Below, piece by piece: positions 27,683 to 35,458 of a DNA stretch of 64,000 nucleotides. Position 1 is the stretch's first letter, and each line of letters opens with the position of its first letter. The stretch lies in contig NZ_JANUCO010000001.1 of NCBI RefSeq assembly GCF_024807225.1, positions 2,294,001 to 2,358,000 on the forward strand, in the 5' to 3' direction. Source of the stretch: Chryseobacterium ginsenosidimutans. GTDB lineage: Bacteria > Bacteroidota > Bacteroidia > Flavobacteriales > Weeksellaceae. A program made the position numbers and the translations under genes. Under the pieces are notes generated by a model that saw only the letters and a program-made list of their open reading frames with translations, made no database searches and was not told the DNA's origin.

Positions 27683-29146
27683 TCATAATTTCATACCCGG
27701 CATCATGGGGATAAAGAACCAGCATACCAACGAAATGATGATGATACAAATAATATTAAGAACAAATCCTGTTTTCATCATCGTCTGAATTTTTATGTTG
27801 CCTCTTGCAAAGATTATTGCATTTGGAGGAGTTCCCATAGGAAGCATAGATGAACAGCTTGCACTTAAGGTCATTGGAATTCCCAGTAGAAGGGGATCAA
27901 TGTGTAAGGATAGGGCTAGAGTAGTCACAACGGGTGAAAGAATCATCACTAAAGCCAGATTGCTGATCACTTCGCTTAAAAAAATAGAAATGGCAGATAT
28001 TGTCAGAATAATTAAAAGAAGATTATCTGTAGTAATGTAGGTCAGGCCGCTGGCCAACTCATTGGCTAATTGTGATGCCTCAAGAGCACCGGCCAATGCT
28101 ATCCCTCCTCCAAATAGCAGCAGTATGTCCCAGGCCATCTTTTGAGTATCACGCCAAACCAGTAGTCTTTCAGGTTTTCTGTTATTTTTATTACCGGATG
28201 GAATTAAGAATAAAAGAATGGCACTCAATAGGGCAATAACCGTGTCATCTAGTATTACAAAATTTTGCCAATTGTTTAACAGGTCTTTTGAAATCCATAA
28301 TAAAACGGTAAAAATGAAAATCAGCAGGATCCGCACTTCGGGTCTGCTTATTGCTCCCAACTGAAGTTGGGATTTTTTTATCGTGTCTGAGGCCTCATTA
28401 TTGTGTTGAACATTATTAGGATACATTATTTTGACAAGTACTCCATAAAGGATTAATAATAAAACTAAAGTCAGCGGCAAAAACAGTACCATCCAGTCAG
28501 AGAAACCGATGGTGTAATTGAACCTGTCTTTAATATATCCCACATAAGCAACATTTGGCGGGGTGGCAATGACAGTACCCAAAGCAAAATTGGAGGCATA
28601 AGCTATAGAAAGGAGAAGTGCTAAAGAAAAGTTTTGTGTATTTTTTTCATTTTTATTGTGATTCTTAACGACGTGGATGACTGATACAGCCAAAGGATAC
28701 ATCATCATAGTTGTTGCGGTATTACTGAGCCATAAACTGAGGAAGCCCGTTGCCATAATAAACCCGAGGATAATACGGTTTCCATTGGTTCCTGTGATTT
28801 TTATAATGCCAAGGGCTATTCTTTTATGAAGGCTCCATTTTTCAATGGCTATTGCAATGAAAAAACCTCCCATAAATAAAAAAACGATTGGATCTGCATA
28901 GCTTTCAGCGACTTCTTTTATGGAAGAAACACCAAAAGCCGGAAATAAAGCAAGAGGTATTAAAGCGGTAATAGCCATAGGCACCGCTTCAAATATCCAC
29001 CAGACAATCATAAGAACAGCGACAGAAAGGACCTGATTGGCGTGATGGGATAATGTAAAAGGATTAATTATAAAACTCAATGCACTGAGTAAGAGCCCAA
29101 TGATGAGGCCGATTTCTTTTCTGTGAGTTTTGTAGTAGGTTGGCAT
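27683..29146 (-). CDS. DASS-family (SLC13) anion:sodium symporter
   Basis: 487 residues with about 12 membrane helices. Family signatures include WLSNTATTMMMYPLAV (the SNT motif of the first half), SNLALVMILSPVV for the second half, and MPMGTPPNAIIFA with the NaDC Pro-Asn motif. Members carry succinate, other dicarboxylates or sulphate with sodium. It follows mlaD by 46 bp on the same strand and may be the last gene of the BON2-mla transcript. The substrate is unknown; C4-dicarboxylate export or uptake would fit a low-oxygen programme, but that is inference. Confidence 0.88.
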   Translation of the reverse strand: MPTYYKTHRKEIGLIIGLLLSALSFIINPFTLSHHANQVLSVAVLMIVWWIFEAVPMAITALIPLALFPAFGVSSIKEVAESYADPIVFLFMGGFFIAIAIEKWSLHKRIALGIIKITGTNGNRIILGFIMATGFLSLWLSNTATTMMMYPLAVSVIHVVKNHNKNEKNTQNFSLALLLSIAYASNFALGTVIATPPNVAYVGYIKDRFNYTIGFSDWMVLFLPLTLVLLLILYGVLVKIMYPNNVQHNNEASDTIKKSQLQLGAISRPEVRILLIFIFTVLLWISKDLLNNWQNFVILDDTVIALLSAILLFLIPSGNKNNRKPERLLVWRDTQKMAWDILLLFGGGIALAGALEASQLANELASGLTYITTDNLLLIILTISAISIFLSEVISNLALVMILSPVVTTLALSLHIDPLLLGIPMTLSASCSSMLPMGTPPNAIIFARGNIKIQTMMKTGFVLNIICIIIISLVCWFFIPMMPGMKL

Positions 29147-29192
29147 GGCGGTCAGAATAAATGGATCATAGTTTTGAATGGATTAACAACAA

Positions 29193-30252
29193 TTATCTTT
29201 TTTCTTTTTCAGCTTCTTTTTTCTTTTTATTAAAATAGCCTCTTAACAAAAAGTTATTCTTCGCGGCGGCTTCTATTTCCCTGAGTTCATCGACACCTTT
29301 CCCAATATTGATAATCGTGGAATCTACAGATCTGCCAAGTTTGGGATTATTAGTAAGCTTGGATAGCACATTCTCATCATTATTTATTTTTGAAGTAAAT
29401 TGTATAAGCTCATCAGAACTTTTTTCAAGGTTACGAAGTGTATTTTCTATTGAAATAGCCAAAGTATAGTTGGAAGATAGCTGAGAAAGCACATTATTTT
29501 TATCATTGAGTTTTGTAGTAAAAATACTTATTTCACGGGAGCTGTTCTGTAGATTAGAAATACTGGTTTCAATATTATCTGACCATTTCTTATCGGTAAA
29601 TATTTTTGCAACCGTTCCGTTTTTATTATTCAGTATGGGGGTGAATTTTGCCAGTTCCTGAGAGCTTATCTGTAGATTTTCTACTGTCCTGTCTATGCTG
29701 GTAGCAAAATCTTTATTGGTCATTATTTTTGTCAACAGGCTATTCTTATTATTCATTTTTGCACTGAACTCAACAAGCTGATCGGTAATTGCTTTTGTAT
29801 TATCAGCACTTTTCTTTGCACTTGAAAAGATGTCGTCTATTTCAATGGTTTTATAAGAGGTAATCATATCATTATCCTTTACTATCGTAGAGGAAGTGGT
29901 ACCTGGTGAAATAATAAGAATTTTATCACCCATTAACCCGTCTGATGCTATACGGGCAACAGCATCAGTTTTTATATATTTCTGAACATCCTTTTTGATT
30001 AATAACTTTACCAGAAACCAATGAATCTGAAACAAAATCTATTTTGCTGACTGTTCCGATGTTAATTCCGGATAGACGTACCGTACTACCTTGTTTCAGC
30101 CCGCTGACATTTTTAAATTCTGATCGCAAGACGAAATTAGAACCAAACAAATTTCTGTTGACCCCAATAAAGTAGATGGCTGTTATGAAAAGAAGGATGC
30201 CTGCTGTGACAAAAATTCCCAATTTCCAGTTGTTTGATGACTCGTTGCTCAT
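29193..30252 (-). pseudogene. mlaD: MlaD-like MCE-domain protein, frameshifted
   Basis: The upstream frame (30252 to 29965) encodes an N-terminal membrane anchor and the first part of an MCE domain (LRSEFKNVSGLKQGSTVRLS). Another frame resumes at about 30000 with LLIKKDVQKYIKTDAVARIA, DGLMGDKILIISPG and runs to 29193. The remaining C-terminal region has four repeats of about 40 residues, each with a pattern like LxKxTxxxNNKNxxLxxI. One base change would restore a protein of about 350 residues. MCE proteins form the periplasmic ring that passes lipids between the membranes. It is in an operon with MlaE and MlaF genes, so either a real loss or a sequencing error. Confidence 0.75.
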
Positions 30253-30264
30253 GGCTGTTTTTGT

Positions 30265-31044
30265 TTATTTTTCAAAAAAAGATTTTACCCAATCATCGGC
30301 GTTGTTTTCTATGTCTTTAAAGCTACCTTCGGCTTTAATTAGACCGTCTTTCAGGACGATGACTCTGTCACCAGTATACTTTGCACAGGTTAAATCATGT
30401 GTTATGATAATGGATGAGGTATTATATTTTAGTCCGATATTTCGGATGAGCTCAATGATTCCACGGGCTGTGATGGTATCTAGACCTCCGGTCGGTTCAT
30501 CATAAATGATAATTTCCGGTTTAATGATTAATGCTCTTGCCAGTCCTATTCTCTTTCTCATTCCTCCGGACAGCTCTGCCGGCAATTGATCAATAGCTTC
30601 TTCCAGTCCTACGTTTTGTAACGCTTCTATAACAGCAGATTCCATTTCCTCTTCAGTAAGATTTTTTTTATTATGCTGTAGGGTAAAAATTAAGTTCTGT
30701 CTGACTGTCATAGAATCATATAAGGCTCCGTTTTGAAAAAGAAACCCAATTTTCATCCGGATCTGATTTAGTTCTTCCTCATTGAGCTTTGTTATATCTT
30801 CTCCAGATATAAATATTTCCCCTTTATCCACTTTAGTGAGACCGACCAGACATTTAACAGCTACGGATTTACCTGAGCCTGATTTTCCCAATATGACCAG
30901 GTTTTCGCCTCTTTTAACGGTAAAGCTGATGCCGTTCAACACCTTATTACTGCCATAAGATTTGTAAACATTTTTAAATTCTATCAGTGATGTGTCGGTT
31001 GCTGACTGGTCATACCCGATAAGTAAATTTTTATTATTTTCCAT
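30265..31044 (-). CDS. mlaF: MlaF-like ABC transporter ATP-binding protein
   Basis: 259 residues. Walker A is ILGKSGSGKSVAVK, the signature LSGGMRKRIGLARAL, Walker B IIIYDEPTGGLD, and the switch His lies in IITHD. LSGGM and the -KR following are characteristic of the MCE-type (Mla/Mkl) ATPases. It overlaps the mlaE stop by one base (31044) and lies 12 bp from mlaD, so it is clearly one operon. It powers retrograde or anterograde phospholipid transport. Confidence 0.92.
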   Translation of the reverse strand: MENNKNLLIGYDQSATDTSLIEFKNVYKSYGSNKVLNGISFTVKRGENLVILGKSGSGKSVAVKCLVGLTKVDKGEIFISGEDITKLNEEELNQIRMKIGFLFQNGALYDSMTVRQNLIFTLQHNKKNLTEEEMESAVIEALQNVGLEEAIDQLPAELSGGMRKRIGLARALIIKPEIIIYDEPTGGLDTITARGIIELIRNIGLKYNTSSIIITHDLTCAKYTGDRVIVLKDGLIKAEGSFKDIENNADDWVKSFFEK

Positions 31045-31808
31045 TACAATTCAAAAAATAGGTCGGTTACCTGCACTGCTATCAAATCAATGATAAATAT
31101 CATCAATGAGGCTAAAACTACGGCTGAATTTGCGGCTTTTCCTACACTTTTTGTGCCTCCCGAAGCATTAAACCCTTCATAACAGCCAATAATCCCGATA
31201 AAAAAACCGAAAAAAAAGGTTTTGATGATCGCCGGTAAAATATCTGTGTATTCCAGGGATTCAAATATGTTTGAAAAATAATGTTCTACATTGCTTTCGC
31301 TGTGCATATTGATACCAATAAAACCACCCATGATTCCAATCAGATCGGCATATAGTACTAAAATCGGAATCATTAGTGTTGTAGCGAGGGTTCTGGTTAC
31401 GACCAGATACCGATAGGGATTGATCGCTGAAACTTCCATGGCATCAATTTGTTCCGTTACTTTCATGGATCCTAATTCTGCTCCAATTCCTGATGAAACC
31501 CTTCCGGCACAAATCAAAGCCGTAATAACAGGAGCAATCTCCCTTATTAATGACAGCGAAACCATACCGGGTATCATAGACTCGGCTCCGAACCTTGCCA
31601 TAGCAGGACGCGACTGTATGGTGAGTACCAGCCCCATGATAAAACCTGTTATGGTCACTAATGCTAATGACTGATAGCCCACAACAAAACACTGTCGGGT
31701 AAACTCTTTAAACTCAAAGCCCGGTTTGAAAATTTCTTTAAAAAAGCGGCTGGAGAATGAAGCTATATTGCCTACAATACTGAAGTTTTTTTTAAAATAG
31801 GTTTCCAC
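31044..31808 (-). CDS. mlaE: MlaE-like ABC transporter permease
   Basis: 254-residue permease of the MlaE/YrbE family with five or six membrane helices. Typical segments are QSRPAMARFGAES, LIREIAPVITALICAGRVSS, GIGAELGSMKVTEQIDAMEV and GCYEGFNASGGTKSVGKAA. It works with MlaF and the MCE protein. It starts 115 bp after the BON paralogue 2 gene on the same strand and may be read from the FNR-like promoter upstream of that gene. Confidence 0.92.
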   Translation of the reverse strand: METYFKKNFSIVGNIASFSSRFFKEIFKPGFEFKEFTRQCFVVGYQSLALVTITGFIMGLVLTIQSRPAMARFGAESMIPGMVSLSLIREIAPVITALICAGRVSSGIGAELGSMKVTEQIDAMEVSAINPYRYLVVTRTLATTLMIPILVLYADLIGIMGGFIGINMHSESNVEHYFSNIFESLEYTDILPAIIKTFFFGFFIGIIGCYEGFNASGGTKSVGKAANSAVVLASLMIFIIDLIAVQVTDLFFEL

Positions 31809-31923
31809 GATATGATGTTTATAATGTTCATATAGTTAGATTGTCCATTATTGATATTTGCAGAAATATTTTCAGCCGATAGACAAAATGTACAATCCGG
31901 AACGTTTAAGAATTAGTAATGAA

Positions 31924-32586
31924 TTATAGATCGTACTCATAATCCACTGTTAACTCATTTTTTACATCTTGTATACCGGGAGTTTTCCAGACGATGCGAC
32001 CTGCTTCTTCCTTTTGATGCCAGGTGTGGACGTTTCCGGTTAATGTGACTGTTGTTCCGGATACTGATACGTTGATCTCACTACTGTCAATTGAGCTTCT
32101 TTTAAGAGCCTGCTCTACATCTTTTTTTTCAACAGTGTTCTGGATTTCGGGGTTAATGGTAATATTATTGTAAATACCTTTGACGCCGGGAAGATACCTG
32201 ATGGCATTTTCTGTAATATCCCTTATGTACTCCCAAGACACTTCACCATCAAGATCTACCCAGCCGTTTTCTACTTTTACAGTTATTTTTTCTTGTGGAA
32301 TAAATGAGTTTGCATTAAATGCAGCTATAATTTCACCGGCAATTTCGACATCAGTTTTTGACCGGGGATCTGGCAATTTTACTTCAATATCTTCTACCAG
32401 AATTTTTACTCCTGAGACGTTTTTTGTGGCATGCTCTGCCTGTAATTTCTTTGCATAGCTATCTACAGTTCCTGTAAGAGTTACGATTCCGTTTTTTACA
32501 ATAACTCCGATTTCTGCTGAATTTAGTAGGGGTTCCCATTTAATAGCGTCCTGAACATCTTTTTGTAATTCTGCATTTGTTTTCAT
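31924..32586 (-). CDS. BON-domain protein, paralogue 2
   Basis: 220 residues with three BON domains, very similar to paralogue 1 from MKTNAELQKDVQDAIKWEPL onward. It lacks a signal peptide. It precedes mlaEFD, which suggests a link between this BON protein and envelope lipid handling. Its promoter has two perfect FNR-like boxes. Confidence 0.9.
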   Translation of the reverse strand: MKTNAELQKDVQDAIKWEPLLNSAEIGVIVKNGIVTLTGTVDSYAKKLQAEHATKNVSGVKILVEDIEVKLPDPRSKTDVEIAGEIIAAFNANSFIPQEKITVKVENGWVDLDGEVSWEYIRDITENAIRYLPGVKGIYNNITINPEIQNTVEKKDVEQALKRSSIDSSEINVSVSGTTVTLTGNVHTWHQKEEAGRIVWKTPGIQDVKNELTVDYEYDL

Positions 32587-32606
32587 TTTGTTATAAATTT
32601 ATATTT

Positions 32607-32672
32607 CAAAGGTCAGGAAACCTTATTGAAGATAAGATGATCTACATCACGATGAAATATGATGTTGATCAG
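32607..32672 (-). promoter_or_regulatory. Dual FNR-like box promoter of BON paralogue 2 (and mla)
   Basis: Both boxes are perfect TGAT-N4-ATCA: upstream CTGATCAACATCAT (32659-32672), downstream GTGATGTAGATCAT (32637-32650). The -7 TTTG is at 32607-32610, in register with the other promoters of the set. Confidence 0.82.
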
Positions 32673-32827
32673 ATTAAATATTTGGCAGTGTATGGTTTAT
32701 TGTTGAAATTTGAATAATAGAATCAATAATTTTTGAGCTGTCCATTGTTACTAACCTTTGGATGTGTCCAACGGATTTGTCGGTTATTAGACCTATTATA
32801 ATTCTATAGTATTCTAAAAATTAAGAA

Positions 32828-33763
32828 ATGAAAAAATCTGTTTTAACCATCACACTGAACCCGTCCGTAGACAAGAGCAGCAGTGTTTCAAATATAATTC
32901 CAGAAAAAAAATTACGTTGTAATTCTCCCAAGTATGAAGCTGGGGGTGGGGGAATTAATGTATCTCGAGCCCTAAAAAGATTAGGAGTAAATTCAGATGC
33001 CTTTTTTACTTCAGGAGGCAGAACCGGCAAGTTACTGGAAGGTTTGCTTCAAGGCGAGCAGCTGAATATAAGACCTTTCTATGTCACTTCAGAAACGCGG
33101 GAAAATTTTATTGTTCTGGATACAGCCTGTAACAAACAGTATCGATTTGGATTTCCTGGAGAACTCTTAACAAAAGAAGAGCAAAACGAAATTTTAAAAA
33201 GTGTTGAGGAAGTGAATCCGTTTCCTGATTTTGTAGTAATTAGCGGCAGTTTACCTACAGGAACTGATTCAAATTTTATGAAACAGCTTGTTAAGATGTG
33301 TAAGTCAAAGGGAAGTAAGGTAATTATTGATACATCAGGGGAAGCTCTGAAAACAGCGGTAGAAGAGGGGGTGTTTTTATTAAAACCGAATATTGGGGAA
33401 CTTGCCTTTTTAGTGGGAAAAGATAAGCTGGAAGAAACTGATGTAGATCAAGCTGCCCAGCTTATCATTTCGCAGGGTAAAGCTGAGGTTGTAATAGTGT
33501 CATTGGGTTCTCAAGGAGCTGTTTTATTTTCAGCAAGCGAAAAAATTAGGATTGAGGCGCCGCCTGTAGAAGTGAAAAGCACTGTTGGTGCCGGAGACAG
33601 CATGGTTGCCGGAATGGTTTCTGTGTTAATACAAGGCGGAAATTATAAAGAAGTCCTGTCCATGGGAATCGCGTGTGGATCTGCCACTACAATGGCTGAA
33701 GGAACAGGACTTTTTACAAAAGAAAATGTAGAGCGATTATATAAAGAAATTCAAAAACAATAG
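32828..33763 (+). CDS. pfkB: 6-phosphofructokinase II (PfkB/ribokinase family)
   Basis: 311 residues that align closely with E. coli PfkB. TLNPSVDKS is at the start, then PEKKLRCNSPKYEAGGGGIN, ISGSLPTGTD, IDTSGEAL, KPNIGELA, SLGSQGA and the catalytic STVGAGDSMVAGM. It phosphorylates fructose-6-phosphate for glycolysis. PfkB genes are members of stress and dormancy regulons elsewhere (Rv2029c in mycobacteria). It is divergent from BON paralogue 2. An ATCA and a TTTG occur upstream but out of register with the FNR-like set. Confidence 0.9.
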   Translation: MKKSVLTITLNPSVDKSSSVSNIIPEKKLRCNSPKYEAGGGGINVSRALKRLGVNSDAFFTSGGRTGKLLEGLLQGEQLNIRPFYVTSETRENFIVLDTACNKQYRFGFPGELLTKEEQNEILKSVEEVNPFPDFVVISGSLPTGTDSNFMKQLVKMCKSKGSKVIIDTSGEALKTAVEEGVFLLKPNIGELAFLVGKDKLEETDVDQAAQLIISQGKAEVVIVSLGSQGAVLFSASEKIRIEAPPVEVKSTVGAGDSMVAGMVSVLIQGGNYKEVLSMGIACGSATTMAEGTGLFTKENVERLYKEIQKQ

Positions 33764-33939
33764 ACAAAGTTCCTTTTTGAGATGCTTTTTACAAACCCAA
33801 TCTTGAGAAAAAGTCTTAGTGGAATTTGCAAAGTAATGAGTACTATGATTGTTAAAGCGGCCGATGCTTTCATGGTATTATGTTTTTTATTAAAAATTAG
33901 ATATCTCAACAGTGGCTACATTTTTTAATTCTTAATTTA

Positions 33940-34413
33940 TCATAATAAATAAGAACGTAAAAACCAGGCCATTTTTTGATGTGTTTCTATGAGGCGAATT
34001 ATAAAATGCCCCGTTGCTATGTCATGGAAATCATCTGTACAGCACATGACATGCTCACGAAGTTTAATGATAAGACTTTCATGATCTTTCAACAATTCTG
34101 TAATTAAAGTCTGGCTATTGTTTATCTTTCCTTCTTGTTCTGTAAGATGGGTTAAGTCAAGATGCGAGTGTAAAGTTGCCGGTACGAGATGCCCAATAGA
34201 GCGGATTCTTTCTGCAGTACTGTTTATGATTTTATCCAATTGTTTGCATTGAGTTTCAAAAAAAATCTGTTTGTCATAATAGTCAGCCCCTTCAACATTC
34301 CATTGGGCATTTTTCGTTTTCATATATAAAACGTTTTCATCTGCCAGTATTTTTATTAGTACATCAGCAACTGCCTGTCGGTGATTGTCTGTAATTCCAA
34401 TTTGAATTTTCAT
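33940..34413 (-). CDS. dps: Dps-family ferritin-like protein with an altered ferroxidase site
   Basis: 157 residues with the four-helix Dps fold (KTKNAQWNVEGADYY, FFETQCKQLDKI, STAERIRSIGHLVPATL). Dps proteins bind iron and protect DNA. By alignment with Listeria Dps the two ferroxidase histidines are Gln here (Q37 and Q49) and the Asp58 equivalent is Asn64, while E53 and E68 are kept. Iron oxidation may be lost or changed. It converges with pfkB and no FNR-like promoter is visible. Confidence 0.85.
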   Translation of the reverse strand: MKIQIGITDNHRQAVADVLIKILADENVLYMKTKNAQWNVEGADYYDKQIFFETQCKQLDKIINSTAERIRSIGHLVPATLHSHLDLTHLTEQEGKINNSQTLITELLKDHESLIIKLREHVMCCTDDFHDIATGHFIIRLIETHQKMAWFLRSYLL

Positions 34414-34441
34414 AATTAATTGATTTTTAACGTTTTTATTA

Positions 34442-34571
34442 GACTGTAATGAATTGATTGATATCGGCCAGCATTACTTTTGCTCCCTCTTCTAAAAATA
34501 TTTTACCTGTAATTTTTCCAATGCTTCCAATCCGCCGATTATAATGGTTACTTTATTTTTAATTTTTTCAT
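34442..34571 (-). pseudogene. N-terminal fragment of a short-chain dehydrogenase
   Basis: From an ATG at 34571 the broken frames give NKVTIIIGG and, after a shift, IGSIGKITGKIFLEEGAKVM with LADIN, which is the SDR nucleotide-binding region (GGxxxIG). Only about 45 codons remain and two frameshifts are present. Confidence 0.65.
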
Positions 34572-34682
34572 GATTTCAGATTGGTAGAATGATTTTAATT
34601 TTAAAAATGATGCAGCATGAATGATATAAAACCTGTGAAAGACGATATTATCTTCCACAGGTCAGAAGTTGATCAGGCATTA

Positions 34683-35345
34683 TTAAAATGCGTATTCGTA
34701 GTCAACTTCCAATTCATTTTTCACATTCCAGATACCACGGGTTTTCCACGCAATACGTCCAGCCTCTTCTTTTTGATACAATGAATTTGTAGTTCCTGTT
34801 AAAGTTACTGTAGTTCCTAAAACGGATACTTTAATATCACTATCATAAATTGAGCTTCTTTTCAGTGCGTCTTCAATATCTTTTTTTTGTATTGCATCGT
34901 CTAATTCTGATTTGACTTTAATTTTGTTGATCAAGCCCTTTACACCGATAAGATATTTTACTACCCTTTCTACCTCTTCTTTTTGGTAATGCCAAGGTAA
35001 TTCACCTTCTAAAGTAACCCAACCATCCTCAACTTTTACCATTATTTTGTCATCGGGAATAGAATAATTTGATTTAAATGCGTCTAATACTTCTTTTGCG
35101 ACTTCGGCGTCAGATTTGACCCATGAGCTTGGAAATTTCACTTCAATATTTTCAACTAAAGCTTTTACTCCCGCAACTTTTTTTGCTGCACTTTCTGCTT
35201 CTGTCTTTTTTGCATAGCTGTCAACGATTCCGGTTAAGGAAACGATACCATCTTGTACGGTGATACCAATTTCTGCTGCGTGCAATAAAGGTTCCCATGC
35301 AATGGCATCCTGAACCTCTCTTTGTAATTTCGTGTTTGCTTTCAT
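34683..35345 (-). CDS. BON-domain protein, paralogue 3
   Basis: 220 residues with three BON domains, close to paralogues 1 and 2 (MKANTKLQREVQDAIAWEPL, GIVSLTGIVDSYAKKTEAES). No signal peptide. Unlike the other two it has no paired FNR-like boxes or TTTG -7 element upstream, so its control has probably diverged. Confidence 0.9.
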   Translation of the reverse strand: MKANTKLQREVQDAIAWEPLLHAAEIGITVQDGIVSLTGIVDSYAKKTEAESAAKKVAGVKALVENIEVKFPSSWVKSDAEVAKEVLDAFKSNYSIPDDKIMVKVEDGWVTLEGELPWHYQKEEVERVVKYLIGVKGLINKIKVKSELDDAIQKKDIEDALKRSSIYDSDIKVSVLGTTVTLTGTTNSLYQKEEAGRIAWKTRGIWNVKNELEVDYEYAF

Positions 35346-35458
35346 TTTAATTTTTTTGGTTAATAAAAATGTTAAGATTGTTAATTAAAAATTTATTGTA
35401 ATTGATTTGAAATTCAAGTTATTGATTCCTTAGTAAGAGCACAGAAAGCTCTATCATT

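Noticed and set aside
32731..32790. FNR-like promoter for pfkB
   Set aside because: ATCA and TTTG are present, but one base out of register, and the TCAT element is missing.
35346..35458. FNR-like boxes upstream of BON paralogue 3
   Set aside because: TTGAATTTCAAATCAA resembles a box but has the wrong spacing and there is no -7 TTTG downstream.
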